From: Eubacteriales bacterium
Lineage (GTDB): Bacteria > Bacillota > Clostridia > Lachnospirales > Lachnospiraceae
Assembly (NCBI GenBank): GCA_030527715.1
Contig: JAUNAF010000001.1
Location: forward strand, 1 to 64,000
Direction of reading: 5' to 3'
DNA: 64,000 bases
The position numbers and the translations under genes are program-made. Position 1 is the stretch's first letter; every line of letters begins with the position of its first letter. The notes beneath the pieces are model-generated. The model was given only the letters and a program-made list of their open reading frames with translations. It did not search any database and was not told the origin of the DNA. Positions 44,795 through 55,989 of this stretch are shown here, one piece after another.

Positions 44795-45562
44795 ATGTTA
44801 AAAGATCCGAAAAAAACAGCAGACGAGATCGTAGAATGGATTCGTGCTTATTTTGATGCAAACCTGCCGAAGGCAAGTGCCGTTGTCGGCATTTCCGGGG
44901 GAAAGGATTCAAGTGTCACTGCGGCACTGCTTGTAAAGGCACTCGGTCCGGATCGTGTCGTCGGTGTGACGATGCCGGACAAAAAACAGCCGGATATTGA
45001 TGACAGCTATGCGCTGATCAGACACCTTGGTCTGCGCACGATGGAAGTGAACATCGGAGAGATCACGGCCGCATTTGCGAAGACCTTTCAGGAGAACGAG
45101 AAGATGACAGAGATCTGCGGTCAGGCAGATCTGAGCGGTCCGGCGAAGATCAATTATCCGCCGCGCATCCGCATGAGTGTGCTCTATGCGATCGCACAGT
45201 CCCTGCCGAACGGCGGACTGGTGGCGAACACCTGCAACCGCTCAGAGGATCATGTCGGATATTCCACAAAATTCGGTGATGCGGCAGGAGATTTCAGCCC
45301 GCTGTCCGACCTGACTGTGCAGGAGGTAAAACAGGTAGGCACCGCTCTGGGACTTCCGATGGATCTGGTGGAGAAGGCACCGTCTGACGGACTGAGCGGT
45401 ATGACAGATGAGCAGAAGCTTGGATTCACCTACGCAGAGCTCGATGAGTATCTGGATACCGGCATCTGCAGAAATCCGGAGTCAAAGGAGAAGATCGACA
45501 GACTGCACCGCATCAACCTGCACAAGCTGCAGCCGATGCCTGCATATCGGAGGGAAAGATGA
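44795..45562 (+). CDS. nadE: Ammonia-dependent NAD(+) synthase
   Basis: A 255-residue enzyme amidating nicotinate adenine dinucleotide. The PP-loop SGGKDS is at 34-39, and [19 protein letters not shown] and EKAPSDGL are the NAD synthase signatures. No glutaminase domain is present, so free ammonia is the nitrogen source. SD AAAGGAG. It overlaps uvrB by 4 bases and shares a promoter with the repair genes. Confidence 0.95.
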   Translation: MLKDPKKTADEIVEWIRAYFDANLPKASAVVGISGGKDSSVTAALLVKALGPDRVVGVTMPDKKQPDIDDSYALIRHLGLRTMEVNIGEITAAFAKTFQENEKMTEICGQADLSGPAKINYPPRIRMSVLYAIAQSLPNGGLVANTCNRSEDHVGYSTKFGDAAGDFSPLSDLTVQEVKQVGTALGLPMDLVEKAPSDGLSGMTDEQKLGFTYAELDEYLDTGICRNPESKEKIDRLHRINLHKLQPMPAYRRER

Positions 45563-47559
45563 CAGAAAACGGCAATCCGTCAGGATTTGTACTGCATTCC
45601 GAATATCAGCCGACAGGAGATCAGCCGCAGGCGATCGATGCGCTGGTAGAGGGATTTAAAGAGGGAAATCAGGCAGAGACGCTTCTGGGCGTCACCGGAT
45701 CAGGTAAGACCTTTACGATGGCAAATGTCATTCAGAGACTGCAGAAGCCGACGCTGGTCATTGCACACAATAAGACGCTCGCAGCACAGCTGTATTCCGA
45801 GATGAAGGAATTCTTCCCGGAAAATGCGGTGGAATATTTTGTCTCCTACTATGATTACTATCAGCCGGAGGCCTATGTTCCGTCCTCAGATACCTATATC
45901 GCCAAGGACTCTGCGATCAATGACGAGATCGATAAGCTGCGTCTTTCAGCTACAACTGCGCTGGTAGAGCGAAAGGATGTCATCATTGTCGCATCGGTAT
46001 CCTGTATCTACGGACTGGGTTCCCCTGTGGATTACAAAAACATGGTGATCTCACTGCGCCCGGGGATGGAGAAGGACCGCGATGAGGTGATCCGCCGTCT
46101 GATCGATATGCAGTATGACAGAAATGAGATGGATTTCAAGCGCGGAACCTTCCGTGTACACGGCGATGTGCTGGAAGTCTATCCGGCAGATCAGTCTGAG
46201 TCAGCGCTGCGCATCGAATTTTTCGGAGATGAGATCGACCGCATTTCGCAGATCGATGTGTTGACCGGGGAGGCGAAGGCGAGACTGGAGCATGCAGCGA
46301 TCTTTCCGGCATCGCACTATGTAGTGCCGATGGAGAAGATCCTGAAGGCAGCGGATGCGATCGAGGAGGAGCTTGCTGAGAGAGTCAGCTGGTTCAAGAG
46401 CGAGGATAAGCTGATCGAGGCGCAGAGAATCGCTGAGAGAACGAATTTTGACATAGAGATGATGAAGGAGACCGGTTTCTGTTCCGGTATCGAGAACTAT
46501 TCGAGACACCTGGCAGGGCTGGAGCCGGGGGCACCGCCGCATACCCTGATCGACTATTTTCCGGATGATTTTCTGATGATCATCGATGAGTCGCACAAGA
46601 CGATTCCGCAGATCAGAGGAATGTATGCGGGGGACCAGTCCAGAAAGACCACGTTGGTCGATTACGGGTTCCGTCTGCCCTCAGCCAAGGACAATCGTCC
46701 CTTGAATTTTGAGGAGTTTGAGAGTAAAATTGACCAGATACTGTTCGTGTCTGCGACCCCGGGAGAGTACGAGGAGGATCATGAACTGCTGCGTGCAGAA
46801 CAGATCATCCGCCCGACAGGACTGCTCGATCCGAGGGTGGAGGTGCGTCCGGTGGCCGGCCAGATCGATGATCTGATCGGTGAGGTGCACCGTGAGGTGG
46901 ACAAAAAGAACAAGGTCCTGATCACAACGCTGACGAAGCGCATGGCAGAGGATCTGACCGCTTATATGAGAGAGATCGGCATCCGTGTCCGGTATCTGCA
47001 TTCCGATGTGGATACCCTGGAACGTATGGAGATCATCAGGGATATGCGTCTGGACGTGTTTGACGTTCTGGTCGGCATCAACCTGCTCAGAGAGGGACTG
47101 GATATCCCGGAGATCACATTGGTGGCGATCCTGGATGCGGACAAAGAAGGATTTCTGCGTTCCTCAGTTTCACTGATCCAGACGATCGGACGTGCGGCGA
47201 GAAATGCCGAGGGACACGTGATCATGTATGCGGATACGATGACAGATTCGATGCGTATCGCGATCGAGGAGACCGAGCGAAGAAGAAAGCTGCAGGAGGC
47301 CTACAACGAGGCACACGGCATCACGCCGCAGACGATCAAAAAGGCCGTCAGGGATCTGATCCGCATCTCCAGCGAGGTGGAGAAGGAAGAGACTTTGCAG
47401 GTGGATCCGGAATCCATGAGCAGAAAAGAGCTGGAAAAGCTCACTGCAGAGATACAGAAAAAGATGAAAAAGGCAGCGGCAGAGCTGGATTTCGAGACAG
47501 CGGCTGCGCTGCGTGACCAGATGATCGAACTGAAAAAGCATCTGGCAGAGATGGATTAG
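45559..47559 (+). CDS. uvrB: Excinuclease ABC subunit B
   Basis: A 666-residue helicase-like damage verifier of nucleotide excision repair. Walker A GVTGSGKT is at 44-51, and the DNA-clamping hairpin is [12 protein letters not shown] near 97-108. Helicase motifs include [13 protein letters not shown] and [12 protein letters not shown]. The C-terminal UVR motif (about 625-660) binds UvrC. The start lies on the nadE stop (ATGA). Confidence 0.97.
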   Translation: MTENGNPSGFVLHSEYQPTGDQPQAIDALVEGFKEGNQAETLLGVTGSGKTFTMANVIQRLQKPTLVIAHNKTLAAQLYSEMKEFFPENAVEYFVSYYDYYQPEAYVPSSDTYIAKDSAINDEIDKLRLSATTALVERKDVIIVASVSCIYGLGSPVDYKNMVISLRPGMEKDRDEVIRRLIDMQYDRNEMDFKRGTFRVHGDVLEVYPADQSESALRIEFFGDEIDRISQIDVLTGEAKARLEHAAIFPASHYVVPMEKILKAADAIEEELAERVSWFKSEDKLIEAQRIAERTNFDIEMMKETGFCSGIENYSRHLAGLEPGAPPHTLIDYFPDDFLMIIDESHKTIPQIRGMYAGDQSRKTTLVDYGFRLPSAKDNRPLNFEEFESKIDQILFVSATPGEYEEDHELLRAEQIIRPTGLLDPRVEVRPVAGQIDDLIGEVHREVDKKNKVLITTLTKRMAEDLTAYMREIGIRVRYLHSDVDTLERMEIIRDMRLDVFDVLVGINLLREGLDIPEITLVAILDADKEGFLRSSVSLIQTIGRAARNAEGHVIMYADTMTDSMRIAIEETERRRKLQEAYNEAHGITPQTIKKAVRDLIRISSEVEKEETLQVDPESMSRKELEKLTAEIQKKMKKAAAELDFETAAALRDQMIELKKHLAEMD

Positions 47560-47582
47560 AATGAGGTTTATTTTATATAAAT

Positions 47583-50435
47583 ATGGCAGATAAAAAAGAC
47601 AGAAGCAAGTTTATCCGCATCCGCGGAGCAAATGAAAATAATCTGAAAAATATTGATCTGGATATTCCGAGAAATGAGTTTGTGGTCCTGACCGGATTAA
47701 GCGGCTCCGGAAAATCCTCCCTGGCCTTCGATACGATCTATGCCGAGGGACAGAGAAGATATATGGAGTCACTGTCCTCCTACGCAAGAATGTTCCTGGG
47801 ACAGATGGAGAAGCCGGATGTGGAGAGTATCGAAGGACTTCCGCCGGCGATCTCGATCGATCAGAAATCCACCAATCGAAATCCCCGTTCAACGGTCGGA
47901 ACCGTGACGGAGATCTACGATTATTTCCGACTGCTCTACGCAAGAATCGGTATCCCGCACTGTCCGAAATGCGGAAAGGAGATCCGCAGGCAGACGGTGG
48001 ACGAGATGGTGGATCAGCTGATGCAGCTGCCGGAGAGAAGCAGGATCTCCCTGCTGGCACCGGTGGTCCGCGGACGCAAGGGAGAACATGTCAAGCTGCT
48101 GGAGCAGGCGAGAAAGAGCGGTTATGTCCGTGTCATGATCGACGGAGCGATGTATGAGCTCACAGAGGAGATCAAGCTGGAGAAAAATATCAAGCACACG
48201 ATCGAGATCGTCGTAGACCGTCTGATCATCAAGGAAGGCATCGAAAAGCGTCTGACAGATTCTCTGGAGAACGTGATGAAGCTTTCCGAGGGACTGGTCG
48301 TGGTCGATGTGCAGGATGGGGAACAGATCCGCTTCAGCCAGAGCTTTTCCTGTCCGGACTGCGGAATCAGCATCGATGAGATCGAGCCGCGCAGCTTTTC
48401 GTTCAACAACCCTTTCGGAGCCTGCCCGGACTGCTACGGACTGGGCTACAAGATGGAGTTTGATCCGGAGCTGATGATCCCGGACACCTCCCTCTCGATC
48501 GATGAGGGGGCGATCGCTGTGATGGGATGGCAGTCCAGCAAGGACAAGGGCAGTTTCAGCCGTGCACTGCTGGAAGCACTTGCAGAGGAATATCATTTTT
48601 CACTTTCGACACCATTTGAGCAGCTCTCGGAGGAGGTGCAGAACGTTCTGATCCACGGAACGGACGGAAAAGAGGTCAAAGTACATTACAAGGGACAGCG
48701 CGGAGAGGGTGTCTACGACGTCGCTTTCGAGGGACTGATCCGAAATGTGGAGCGCAGATACCGTGAGACTGCCTCGGAGACGACCAAGCAGGAATACGAA
48801 GAGTTTATGACCATCACACCGTGTAAGGCGTGCAAGGGTCAGAGACTGAAAAAGGAATCTCTGGCAGTGACTGTCGGAGACAAAAATATTTACGAAGTGA
48901 CCACGCTCTCGATCGATCATCTGATGGAGCATCTGGATCAGCTGCAATTAAGCACACAGCAGCAGATGATCGGAAGGATGCTGCTGAAGGAGATCCGCGC
49001 CAGAGTACAGTTTCTGATGGATGTCGGTCTGAATTATCTGACCCTCGGACGCACGGCGGGAAGCCTGTCCGGCGGAGAGGCACAGCGAATCCGTCTGGCG
49101 ACGCAGATCGGCTCCGGACTGGTGGGAGTGGCTTACATTCTCGATGAGCCGAGTATCGGTCTGCATCAGAGAGATAATGACAAGCTGCTGCAGTCCCTGA
49201 TCCGACTGAGAGATCTGGGCAATACGCTGATCGTCGTGGAGCATGACGAGGATACGATGCGTGCCGCAGACTGTGTGGTTGATATCGGACCGGGAGCCGG
49301 TGAGCACGGCGGCGAGGTGATCGCTGTCGGCACTGCTGAGGAGATCATGCAGAATCCGCGTTCCATCACCGGAGACTATCTCTCCGGAAGAAAGAAGATA
49401 CCGGTGCCGGAGACGAGAAAGCAGCCGACCGGTTTTCTGAAGATCAGAGGGGCGAGACAGAACAATCTGAAAAATATCGATGTCGAGGTGCCGCTCGGAG
49501 TGCTGACCTGTGTGACCGGTGTCTCCGGATCAGGAAAGAGTTCTCTTGTGAACGAGATCCTTTACAAGACACTGGCGAAAAAGCTGAACATAGCGCGCAC
49601 GATCCCGGGAAAGCACGATTCTCTGGAGGGATACGAACAGCTGGACAAGGTGATCGACATCGACCAGTCACCGATCGGAAGAACTCCGAGATCCAATCCT
49701 GCGACCTACACCGGAGTCTTTGACCAGATCAGGGATCTGTTTGCCGGAACCTCAGACGCAAAGGCGCGCGGCTACAAGAAGGGACGCTTCAGCTTTAACG
49801 TTCGGGGCGGCCGCTGTGAAGCCTGCAGCGGAGACGGTATTATCAAAATCGAAATGCATTTCCTGCCGGATGTCTACGTTCCCTGTGAAGTCTGCCAGGG
49901 AAAGCGCTATAACAGAGAGACACTGGAAGTAAAATATAAGGGAAAGAGTATCTATGACGTTCTGAACATGACGGTGGAGGAGGCGCTGACCTTCTTTGAG
50001 AATGTGCCGTCGATCCAGAGAAAGATACAGACACTTTACGATGTAGGGCTCTCCTACATCCGTCTGGGACAGCCGTCCACCACGCTCTCCGGAGGAGAGG
50101 CACAGCGTGTGAAGCTGGCAGCAGAGCTCAGCCGGAGAAGTACAGGAAGAACCATCTATATCCTGGATGAGCCGACCACAGGACTGCACTTTGCGGATGT
50201 TCACAAGCTGATTGAGATCCTGCAGAGACTCGCAGAGGGCGGTAATACCGTCGTTGTGATCGAGCATAATCTGGATGTGATTAAGACGGCAGACTATCTG
50301 ATCGATATGGGACCCGAAGGCGGAGAAGGCGGAGGAACCGTCATCGCAAAGGGAACCCCGGAAGAAGTCGCAGAAAGCCCGGTATCCTACACCGGTGCCT
50401 ACGTGAAGAATTACCTGAACGCAGACAGGCAGTGA
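47583..50435 (+). CDS. uvrA: Excinuclease ABC subunit A
   Basis: A 950-residue damage-recognition ATPase with two ABC modules: Walker [10 protein letters not shown] near residue 38 and GVSGSGKSS near 647, and signatures [12 protein letters not shown] and [12 protein letters not shown]. Zinc-binding cysteines are in CPDCGIS...CPDC and in CEACSGDG...CEVCQGKR. Length is normal. The SD is weak, and only 23 bases separate it from uvrB. Confidence 0.97.
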   Translation: MADKKDRSKFIRIRGANENNLKNIDLDIPRNEFVVLTGLSGSGKSSLAFDTIYAEGQRRYMESLSSYARMFLGQMEKPDVESIEGLPPAISIDQKSTNRNPRSTVGTVTEIYDYFRLLYARIGIPHCPKCGKEIRRQTVDEMVDQLMQLPERSRISLLAPVVRGRKGEHVKLLEQARKSGYVRVMIDGAMYELTEEIKLEKNIKHTIEIVVDRLIIKEGIEKRLTDSLENVMKLSEGLVVVDVQDGEQIRFSQSFSCPDCGISIDEIEPRSFSFNNPFGACPDCYGLGYKMEFDPELMIPDTSLSIDEGAIAVMGWQSSKDKGSFSRALLEALAEEYHFSLSTPFEQLSEEVQNVLIHGTDGKEVKVHYKGQRGEGVYDVAFEGLIRNVERRYRETASETTKQEYEEFMTITPCKACKGQRLKKESLAVTVGDKNIYEVTTLSIDHLMEHLDQLQLSTQQQMIGRMLLKEIRARVQFLMDVGLNYLTLGRTAGSLSGGEAQRIRLATQIGSGLVGVAYILDEPSIGLHQRDNDKLLQSLIRLRDLGNTLIVVEHDEDTMRAADCVVDIGPGAGEHGGEVIAVGTAEEIMQNPRSITGDYLSGRKKIPVPETRKQPTGFLKIRGARQNNLKNIDVEVPLGVLTCVTGVSGSGKSSLVNEILYKTLAKKLNIARTIPGKHDSLEGYEQLDKVIDIDQSPIGRTPRSNPATYTGVFDQIRDLFAGTSDAKARGYKKGRFSFNVRGGRCEACSGDGIIKIEMHFLPDVYVPCEVCQGKRYNRETLEVKYKGKSIYDVLNMTVEEALTFFENVPSIQRKIQTLYDVGLSYIRLGQPSTTLSGGEAQRVKLAAELSRRSTGRTIYILDEPTTGLHFADVHKLIEILQRLAEGGNTVVVIEHNLDVIKTADYLIDMGPEGGEGGGTVIAKGTPEEVAESPVSYTGAYVKNYLNADRQ

Positions 50436-50508
50436 GGCAGCCTGCGTTCATGAGCAAGAAGCGAAGCGGATCGAAATGTCCGCTTTACGTGAGAGAAAGG
50501 AAGATGAC

Positions 50509-51510
50509 ATGAATATTTCGGATATCGGAATTGATCTCGGCTCAGCAAGCATCCTGATCTACCTGAAAGGCAAGGGTGTGGTACTGAAGGAGCCGTCCAT
50601 CGCTGCATTTGACAGAGATGCCAATAAAATCAAGGCGATCGGAGATGAGGCAAGAGTCATGCTCGGACGTACCACTGGAAATATTGTGGGGATCCGACCG
50701 ATGAAAAACGGCATTATCTCAGATTATGCCGTGACAGAGCAGATGCTGAAATACTTTATCCAGAAGGCGAGCGGACGACTTTCCTTCAAAAAGCCGCGCA
50801 TTGCCATCTGCGTGCCGAGCAATGTGACCGAGGTCGAGCGCAAGGCAGTCGAGGATGCAGGCTATCAGGCAGGTGCGCGAGAGGTGCTGCTGGTTCCGAA
50901 GCCGGTCGCTTCTGCGATCGGTGCACAGATCGATATTTCCCGTCCGTGCGGAAAGATGATCGTGGATATCGGTGCAGGCACCTGCAGTGCAGCGATCCTT
51001 TCCATTGACGGAATCGTTGTAGATACGACCATCAATGTCGGAGGAGACAGCCTGGATGCGGCGATCGTCAATTATGCGCGCGATGCGCAGGGACTGATCA
51101 TCGGAGAGCGCGCAGCGGAGGACATCAAGATCCATGTCGGCTGTGCGGTAGAGCGTCCGGAGCAGAAGATCATGGAGGTCAAGGGAAGAGACCTGACCAC
51201 CGGTCTGCCGAAGACCGTGCGCATCTCCTCAGAGGATGTGCGCGAGGCGATGAAGGAGGAACTGGGACAGATCGTTGAGGCGGTACACAGCGTACTTGAG
51301 CGCACTCCGCCTGAGCTGGCGGCAGATATCGTCAGCAGAGGCATCGTACTGACCGGCGGAGGAAGCCTGCTGGACGGTATGGAGGAGCTGATCGAGGAGA
51401 AGACCGGCATCAACACCATCACCGCGGAAAATCCGATCTCTGCAGCAGTGATTGGTACCGGCAGATATGCCGAGGTGATCCAGGGAAATCATCGGACGGT
51501 GGAAGGATAA
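50509..51510 (+). CDS. mreB: Rod-shape protein MreB/Mbl
   Basis: A 333-residue bacterial actin that guides wall synthesis under the membrane. Phosphate 1 is IGIDLGSASILIYLKGKG, phosphate 2 is MIVDIGAGTCSAAIL, and the adenosine loop is GIVLTGGGSLLDGM. ATG 50509 is preferred over an earlier in-frame ATG (50476) because GAAAGGAAG precedes it. mreC and mreD are not adjacent, as for stand-alone mbl-type copies. A weak hairpin (AAGCGGA/TCCGCTT, about 50465-50486) separates it from uvrA. Confidence 0.94.
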   Translation: MNISDIGIDLGSASILIYLKGKGVVLKEPSIAAFDRDANKIKAIGDEARVMLGRTTGNIVGIRPMKNGIISDYAVTEQMLKYFIQKASGRLSFKKPRIAICVPSNVTEVERKAVEDAGYQAGAREVLLVPKPVASAIGAQIDISRPCGKMIVDIGAGTCSAAILSIDGIVVDTTINVGGDSLDAAIVNYARDAQGLIIGERAAEDIKIHVGCAVERPEQKIMEVKGRDLTTGLPKTVRISSEDVREAMKEELGQIVEAVHSVLERTPPELAADIVSRGIVLTGGGSLLDGMEELIEEKTGINTITAENPISAAVIGTGRYAEVIQGNHRTVEG

Positions 51511-51519
51511 GCTGAAAAT

Positions 51520-53781
51520 ATGCAGATAGAAGGATATGTTGATCATATTATTTACCGCAGTGAGGAAAGCGGATACACGGTTGCGGTGCTGATCTGTGAT
51601 GGAGAGGAGCTCACTTGTGTGGGCTCCTTGCCGTTTCTGGACGAGGGAGATACGATCTCGGCAGAGGGAGAGTTTACAGAGCACAGTACCTACGGAAGAC
51701 AGTTTCGGATCAGCTCGTATGAGATGTCCGTGCCGAGAGATGAGCTGTCGATCGAACGCTATCTTGCCTCAGGTGCGGTCAAAGGTATCGGAGCGGCACT
51801 GGCTGCGAGGATCGTGCGCAGATTCAAGACGGACACTTTCCGGATCATGGAGGAGGAGCCGGAGCGGCTCGCGGAGATCAAGGGAATCAGCGAGCGAAAG
51901 GCCAGAGAGATCGCAGAGCAGATGGAGGAAAAGAAGGATCAGAGAGATTCGATGATCTTTCTTCAGGATTTTGGACTGTCTGCGGCATTAAGTCTGAAAA
52001 TCTATCACAAATACGGGACCTCGCTCTACCAGATCATACGGGAAAATCCTTATCGCATGGCGGAGGATATCCCGGGCGTTGGTTTCCGCACCGCAGATGA
52101 GATCGCAGAGAAAGCGGGAATACTGCCGGATTCGGATTACCGTATCCGCTGCGGGCTGCTGTTTATACTGACACAGTCTATGGGAGAGGGACATGTCTAT
52201 CTTCCGAAAATGGAGCTGTTTACAAGAGGCTCCAATCTGTTAGGTGTGTCACTTGAAGCGATGGAGCGGAATCTGATGGATCTGGTGATCGACCATAAGG
52301 CAGTGATCCGGGAGACAAAGCAGAGTGCAGAAGCGGAAAGCGGGGAGCCGGAGATCTGTGTCTATACCTCCGCAAATTACCGGACACAGCTGCATACGGC
52401 AAGGATGCTGCATGAACTGAATGTACGCATTCCTCAGAAGACGGACCAGATAGAACAGCGTCTGGAGGAGATCGAAAAGCGGACGAACACAGAACTGGAT
52501 CCGCTTCAGAAAAAAGCCGTGGAGGAGGCTTCCGGAAACGGCCTGCTTGTGATCACCGGTGGTCCGGGTACCGGAAAAACGACCACGATCAACACACTGA
52601 TCGAGTTTTTTGAATCGCAGGGCGATGAGGTAGCACTGGCAGCCCCGACCGGACGCGCGGCAAAGCGAATGACGGAAGCGACCGGGCGGCCGGCGAGGAC
52701 CCTGCACCGTCTGCTGGAGATCTCCGGCGGACTGGATGATGACCGTGCCCACCTCTATTTTGAGCGAAATGAGGAATATCCGCTGGAGGCGGATGTCATT
52801 ATCGTGGATGAGATGTCGATGGTCGATCTGTTTCTGATGCATGCGCTGCTGCGTGCAGTACCGGTCGGCACCCGACTGATCCTGGTGGGAGATGTCAGCC
52901 AGCTTCCGTCAGTGGGACCGGGCAATGTACTCAGAGATATTATTGCCTCAGAATGTGTGCCGATGGTGCGTCTGACAAGGATCTTCCGTCAGGCGAGCGA
53001 GAGCGATATTGTCGTCAACGCACATAAGATCAATCAGGGAGAGCGGGTCATCCTCGACAACAAGAGCAGAGACTTTTTCTTCCTGCAGCGGGATGATGTC
53101 AATGTCATCCTGCGCGTAGTGCTGGCACTGGTTCAGGAAAAGCTGCCGCCCTACGTAAATGCAAAGCCTTATGATATCCAGGTACTCACACCAATGAGAA
53201 AGGGAGTGCTCGGTGTCGACCGGCTCAATGAGGTACTGCAGAGATACCTGAATCCTCCGGCCAGAGACAAGCGGGAAAAAGAGACCTCCTGGGGTGTTTT
53301 CCGTGAGGGCGACAAGGTGATGCAGATCCGCAACAATTATCAGGCAGAGTGGGAGATCCGGGGGTCCTACGGAATTCCGGTAGAGAAAGGCGTAGGTATC
53401 TTCAACGGAGATATGGGAATTATCTCAGAGATCAACAGCTTTGCCGAGACGATGACGGTTATTTTTGACGAGGAGCGGTATGTGGAATACAGCTTTAAGG
53501 AGCTTGAGGATCTGGAGCTTGCCTATGCGATCACGATACACAAGGCGCAGGGAAGTGAATATCCGGCAGTCGTGATCCCGCTGCTCTCAGGTCCGAGGAT
53601 GCTGATGACGAGAAATCTGATCTACACTGCCGTGACCAGAGCACGCAGCTGTGTGACACTGGTCGGTTCTGCGGAAATGTTTTATCAGATGGTGGACAAT
53701 ACCTATGAGCACCGGCGATATTCTCATCTGAGTCAGGAGATCAGAGAACAGTCAGAGGCACTTGTGGGAGAGGAGATGTAA
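51520..53781 (+). CDS. recD2: RecD2-type ATP-dependent DNA helicase
   Basis: A 753-residue SF1B 5'-3' helicase. The N-terminal region has helix-hairpin-helix repeats (VKGIGAALAARIV and EIKGISERKAREIA). Walker A GGPGTGKT is at 347-354, Walker B is IVDEMSMVD, and the C-terminal AITIHKAQGSEYPAVV is motif V/VI type. As the genome also encodes AddAB, this is the stand-alone RecD2, with roles in replication-fork and mismatch repair. comF follows. Confidence 0.95.
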   Translation: MQIEGYVDHIIYRSEESGYTVAVLICDGEELTCVGSLPFLDEGDTISAEGEFTEHSTYGRQFRISSYEMSVPRDELSIERYLASGAVKGIGAALAARIVRRFKTDTFRIMEEEPERLAEIKGISERKAREIAEQMEEKKDQRDSMIFLQDFGLSAALSLKIYHKYGTSLYQIIRENPYRMAEDIPGVGFRTADEIAEKAGILPDSDYRIRCGLLFILTQSMGEGHVYLPKMELFTRGSNLLGVSLEAMERNLMDLVIDHKAVIRETKQSAEAESGEPEICVYTSANYRTQLHTARMLHELNVRIPQKTDQIEQRLEEIEKRTNTELDPLQKKAVEEASGNGLLVITGGPGTGKTTTINTLIEFFESQGDEVALAAPTGRAAKRMTEATGRPARTLHRLLEISGGLDDDRAHLYFERNEEYPLEADVIIVDEMSMVDLFLMHALLRAVPVGTRLILVGDVSQLPSVGPGNVLRDIIASECVPMVRLTRIFRQASESDIVVNAHKINQGERVILDNKSRDFFFLQRDDVNVILRVVLALVQEKLPPYVNAKPYDIQVLTPMRKGVLGVDRLNEVLQRYLNPPARDKREKETSWGVFREGDKVMQIRNNYQAEWEIRGSYGIPVEKGVGIFNGDMGIISEINSFAETMTVIFDEERYVEYSFKELEDLELAYAITIHKAQGSEYPAVVIPLLSGPRMLMTRNLIYTAVTRARSCVTLVGSAEMFYQMVDNTYEHRRYSHLSQEIREQSEALVGEEM

Positions 53782-53807
53782 ACATCGGAGGAAAAGATGC
53801 CACTGGA

Positions 53808-54539
53808 ATGTGGAAACTGATCAGAACGGCAGCGTCAGCAGCGGAGGATCTGCTCTATCCGTGCAGATGTCCGATCTGTCAGCAGATCTCGAACGGTTTC
53901 TGCAGCAGGTGTGCCGCAGAGCTTCCGTTTACCGGAAAATCGGTCTGTGTCACCTGCGGCCGTCCGCTGCTTCTGCCGACGGAGGAGTACTGTCCGGACT
54001 GCAGGACTTATACACATGCGTTTGACCAGTCGAGAAGTCTGCTGCGCTATGAGGGAGAAGTCCGGGAATCTATCCACCGGATCAAATACGAGCACAAAAA
54101 GGAATATCTGGATGCCTATGCGAAAGTCATGGCAGAGAGGATGCAGGAGAAGCTTAGACAGTGGGATCCGCAGGTGCTGACCTATGTTCCGATGCTGCCT
54201 GCGGCAAGGAGAAAAAGAGGTTACAATCAGGCGGAGGAGCTCGCAGGATCCTTTTCCGGATACACCGGACTGCCCTGCATGGATCTGCTGGAAAAGACAG
54301 AGAAGACGGCGGAGCAGAAGAAAATGGATCGGGTGGAGCGAAGGAGAAATCTTCAGAGAGCATTTGCCGTTCGTCCGGAGGCTCTGGATGAGCGTGGAGC
54401 ACTTCCCTTTCAGAGGATCCTGCTGATCGACGATATCTACACGACGGGAAGCACCGTGGATGCGGCAAGCGCGGTACTGAAGGAACACGGAGCGGAAAAA
54501 GTCTATGCTCTGACTATCTGTATTGGGCAGAATCTATAA
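53808..54539 (+). CDS. comF: ComF-family protein
   Basis: A 243-residue competence-type phosphoribosyltransferase-fold protein. The N-terminal zinc cluster has CRCPICQ, CSRC, CVTC and CPDC. The C-terminal PRPP loop is LIDDIYTTGST. In naturally competent Firmicutes ComF helps single-stranded DNA processing during uptake. The nearest GGAGG lies 16 bases before the ATG, too far. A 7-codon frame (ATG 53797, stop 53818-53820) has better spacing and overlaps the comF start, suggesting translational coupling. Confidence 0.9.
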   Translation: MWKLIRTAASAAEDLLYPCRCPICQQISNGFCSRCAAELPFTGKSVCVTCGRPLLLPTEEYCPDCRTYTHAFDQSRSLLRYEGEVRESIHRIKYEHKKEYLDAYAKVMAERMQEKLRQWDPQVLTYVPMLPAARRKRGYNQAEELAGSFSGYTGLPCMDLLEKTEKTAEQKKMDRVERRRNLQRAFAVRPEALDERGALPFQRILLIDDIYTTGSTVDAASAVLKEHGAEKVYALTICIGQNL

Positions 54540-54612
54540 AATCATTGCTATGCAAGCCTGTAAAAATGTGCTATGATATCTAAAAAGTTTGAAAAAACAG
54601 GATCTGATCTAC

Positions 54613-55047
54613 ATGTTGAATGAACAGAGAATCTATTTGATGACACAGCTGGCGATTTTCGAAAAAGAACACCAGACGCAGCTTCGCGGCGCCGGTGATT
54701 ATTTTCGAAGCGACTATATAGGGGGCAGGATGATAAAAAATGGCTTTCGTGTAACGATTGCCTTTTTTCTGATGCTTGCGGGTTGGGGACTGTACAATGC
54801 CGAGACACTGATCTTCGATATCACAAAGATGGATGTGAGAGCACTGGCTGTCCGGATCGTACTTGTCTATTTTATGCTCATGGCAGTATTTTTACTCTTT
54901 ACCTACATTCACCAGGCGATCCGTTATTCGCGTGCCAGAGAGGATCTGGAACATTATCGCGAGATGCTGGAACAGCTGGAGCAGAGTTACCGCGAGGAGG
55001 ATGAACGAAAGCGCATCATCCTGCAGCGAAGAGCAGTGCGGAGGTAG
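54613..55047 (+). CDS. Unrecognised small membrane protein with coiled-coil tail
   Basis: A 144-residue protein from ATG 54613, with AGGA about 10 bases upstream. An in-frame TTG at 54589 would add eight residues but has no SD. Two membrane helices lie at about 45-65 and 80-100. The C-terminal 40 residues are a charged amphipathic helix (REDLEHYREMLEQLEQ) ending in Arg-rich RRAVRR. TATGAT at 54572-54577 could be its -10 box. It is followed within 3 bases by another membrane protein and then cdaA, so a link to c-di-AMP synthesis is plausible but unproven. Confidence 0.75.
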   Translation: MLNEQRIYLMTQLAIFEKEHQTQLRGAGDYFRSDYIGGRMIKNGFRVTIAFFLMLAGWGLYNAETLIFDITKMDVRALAVRIVLVYFMLMAVFLLFTYIHQAIRYSRAREDLEHYREMLEQLEQSYREEDERKRIILQRRAVRR

Positions 55048-55050
55048 GCG

Positions 55051-55989
55051 ATGGGAGCATTACTCAGCCTCAGAGATTCTCTGAGCAGATTTTACGGAAA
55101 ATATGATACGGTCATTCGCTTGATCTGCAAGTTTCTTCTTGCATTTCTGTCGTTTTCTGCAATCAACGGCAGACTTCCCGGGATGACCTGGATCGGCAGT
55201 CCGCTGCTGATCGTTCTGGCTGCACTGATCTGTGCCTTTCTGCCGTCCAACAGTATCGTCATGGTCAGCACGGCGATGCTGCTGCTTCATTTCTATGCGA
55301 TCTCACTGGAGGCGGCGCTTGCAGGCGGAGGCATGCTGATCATCGGCTGCCTGCTGTACTTCAGTATTGCACCGAGCTCCTCGGTGCCGGTAGTGCTGAC
55401 AGCGCTGGCGATCGGAAAAGGGATCCCATGTGCGGTGCCGGTGATCTTTGGACTGGTCGGAGGTCCGCTGGCAGCGGCAGGCGTTATTTTCGGAACCTTT
55501 ATCTACTATCTGACAGAGAATGTCAGAACCTACGGAGGCAGTCTGGAGGCTTCCTCAGCGGATGCTGCGGAGGCAATGATCCAGAAGATGACGGTCATGA
55601 TGAGGCAGGTGATGAGTGACCGGAGGATGATGGTGATGGCAGTCTCACTTGCAGTGACACTCTGGGTGATCTGGCTGTTCAGAAGAATGGCGGTGAAATA
55701 TGCCTGGATGGTTGCGGCCGTGTTTGGCTGTCTGACCTGCGTTCTGATCAGAAGCGGAGGTGCACTGATCTTCGGACTGCGGCTTGACATTCCAGGGCTG
55801 ATCCTGGAACTGATCACGGCACTGATCGTTGCCTGGCTGGCACAGGCCTTCCTGTTCAGCCTGGATTACCGGCGGACGGAGAATGTCCGCTTTGAGGACG
55901 AAGACTATTATTATTATGTAAAAGCGGTGCCGAAGCGGAAGATCCGCCGTGTTCGACGCACACGCAGAGTGGAAAGGAGAGAGCGATGA
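55051..55989 (+). CDS. Unrecognised polytopic membrane protein upstream of cdaA
   Basis: A 312-residue protein with about eight membrane helices. A central cytoplasmic stretch (SSADAAEAMIQKMTVMMRQ) is Met-rich. The C-terminal tail is striking: an acidic and Tyr-rich stretch (FEDEDYYYYVK) followed by a run of Arg and Lys to the end. SD GGAGG lies in the end of the previous gene. The stop overlaps the cdaA start (ATGA), so the two are translated together. I know no functional family for it. Confidence 0.8.
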   Translation: MGALLSLRDSLSRFYGKYDTVIRLICKFLLAFLSFSAINGRLPGMTWIGSPLLIVLAALICAFLPSNSIVMVSTAMLLLHFYAISLEAALAGGGMLIIGCLLYFSIAPSSSVPVVLTALAIGKGIPCAVPVIFGLVGGPLAAAGVIFGTFIYYLTENVRTYGGSLEASSADAAEAMIQKMTVMMRQVMSDRRMMVMAVSLAVTLWVIWLFRRMAVKYAWMVAAVFGCLTCVLIRSGGALIFGLRLDIPGLILELITALIVAWLAQAFLFSLDYRRTENVRFEDEDYYYYVKAVPKRKIRRVRRTRRVERRER

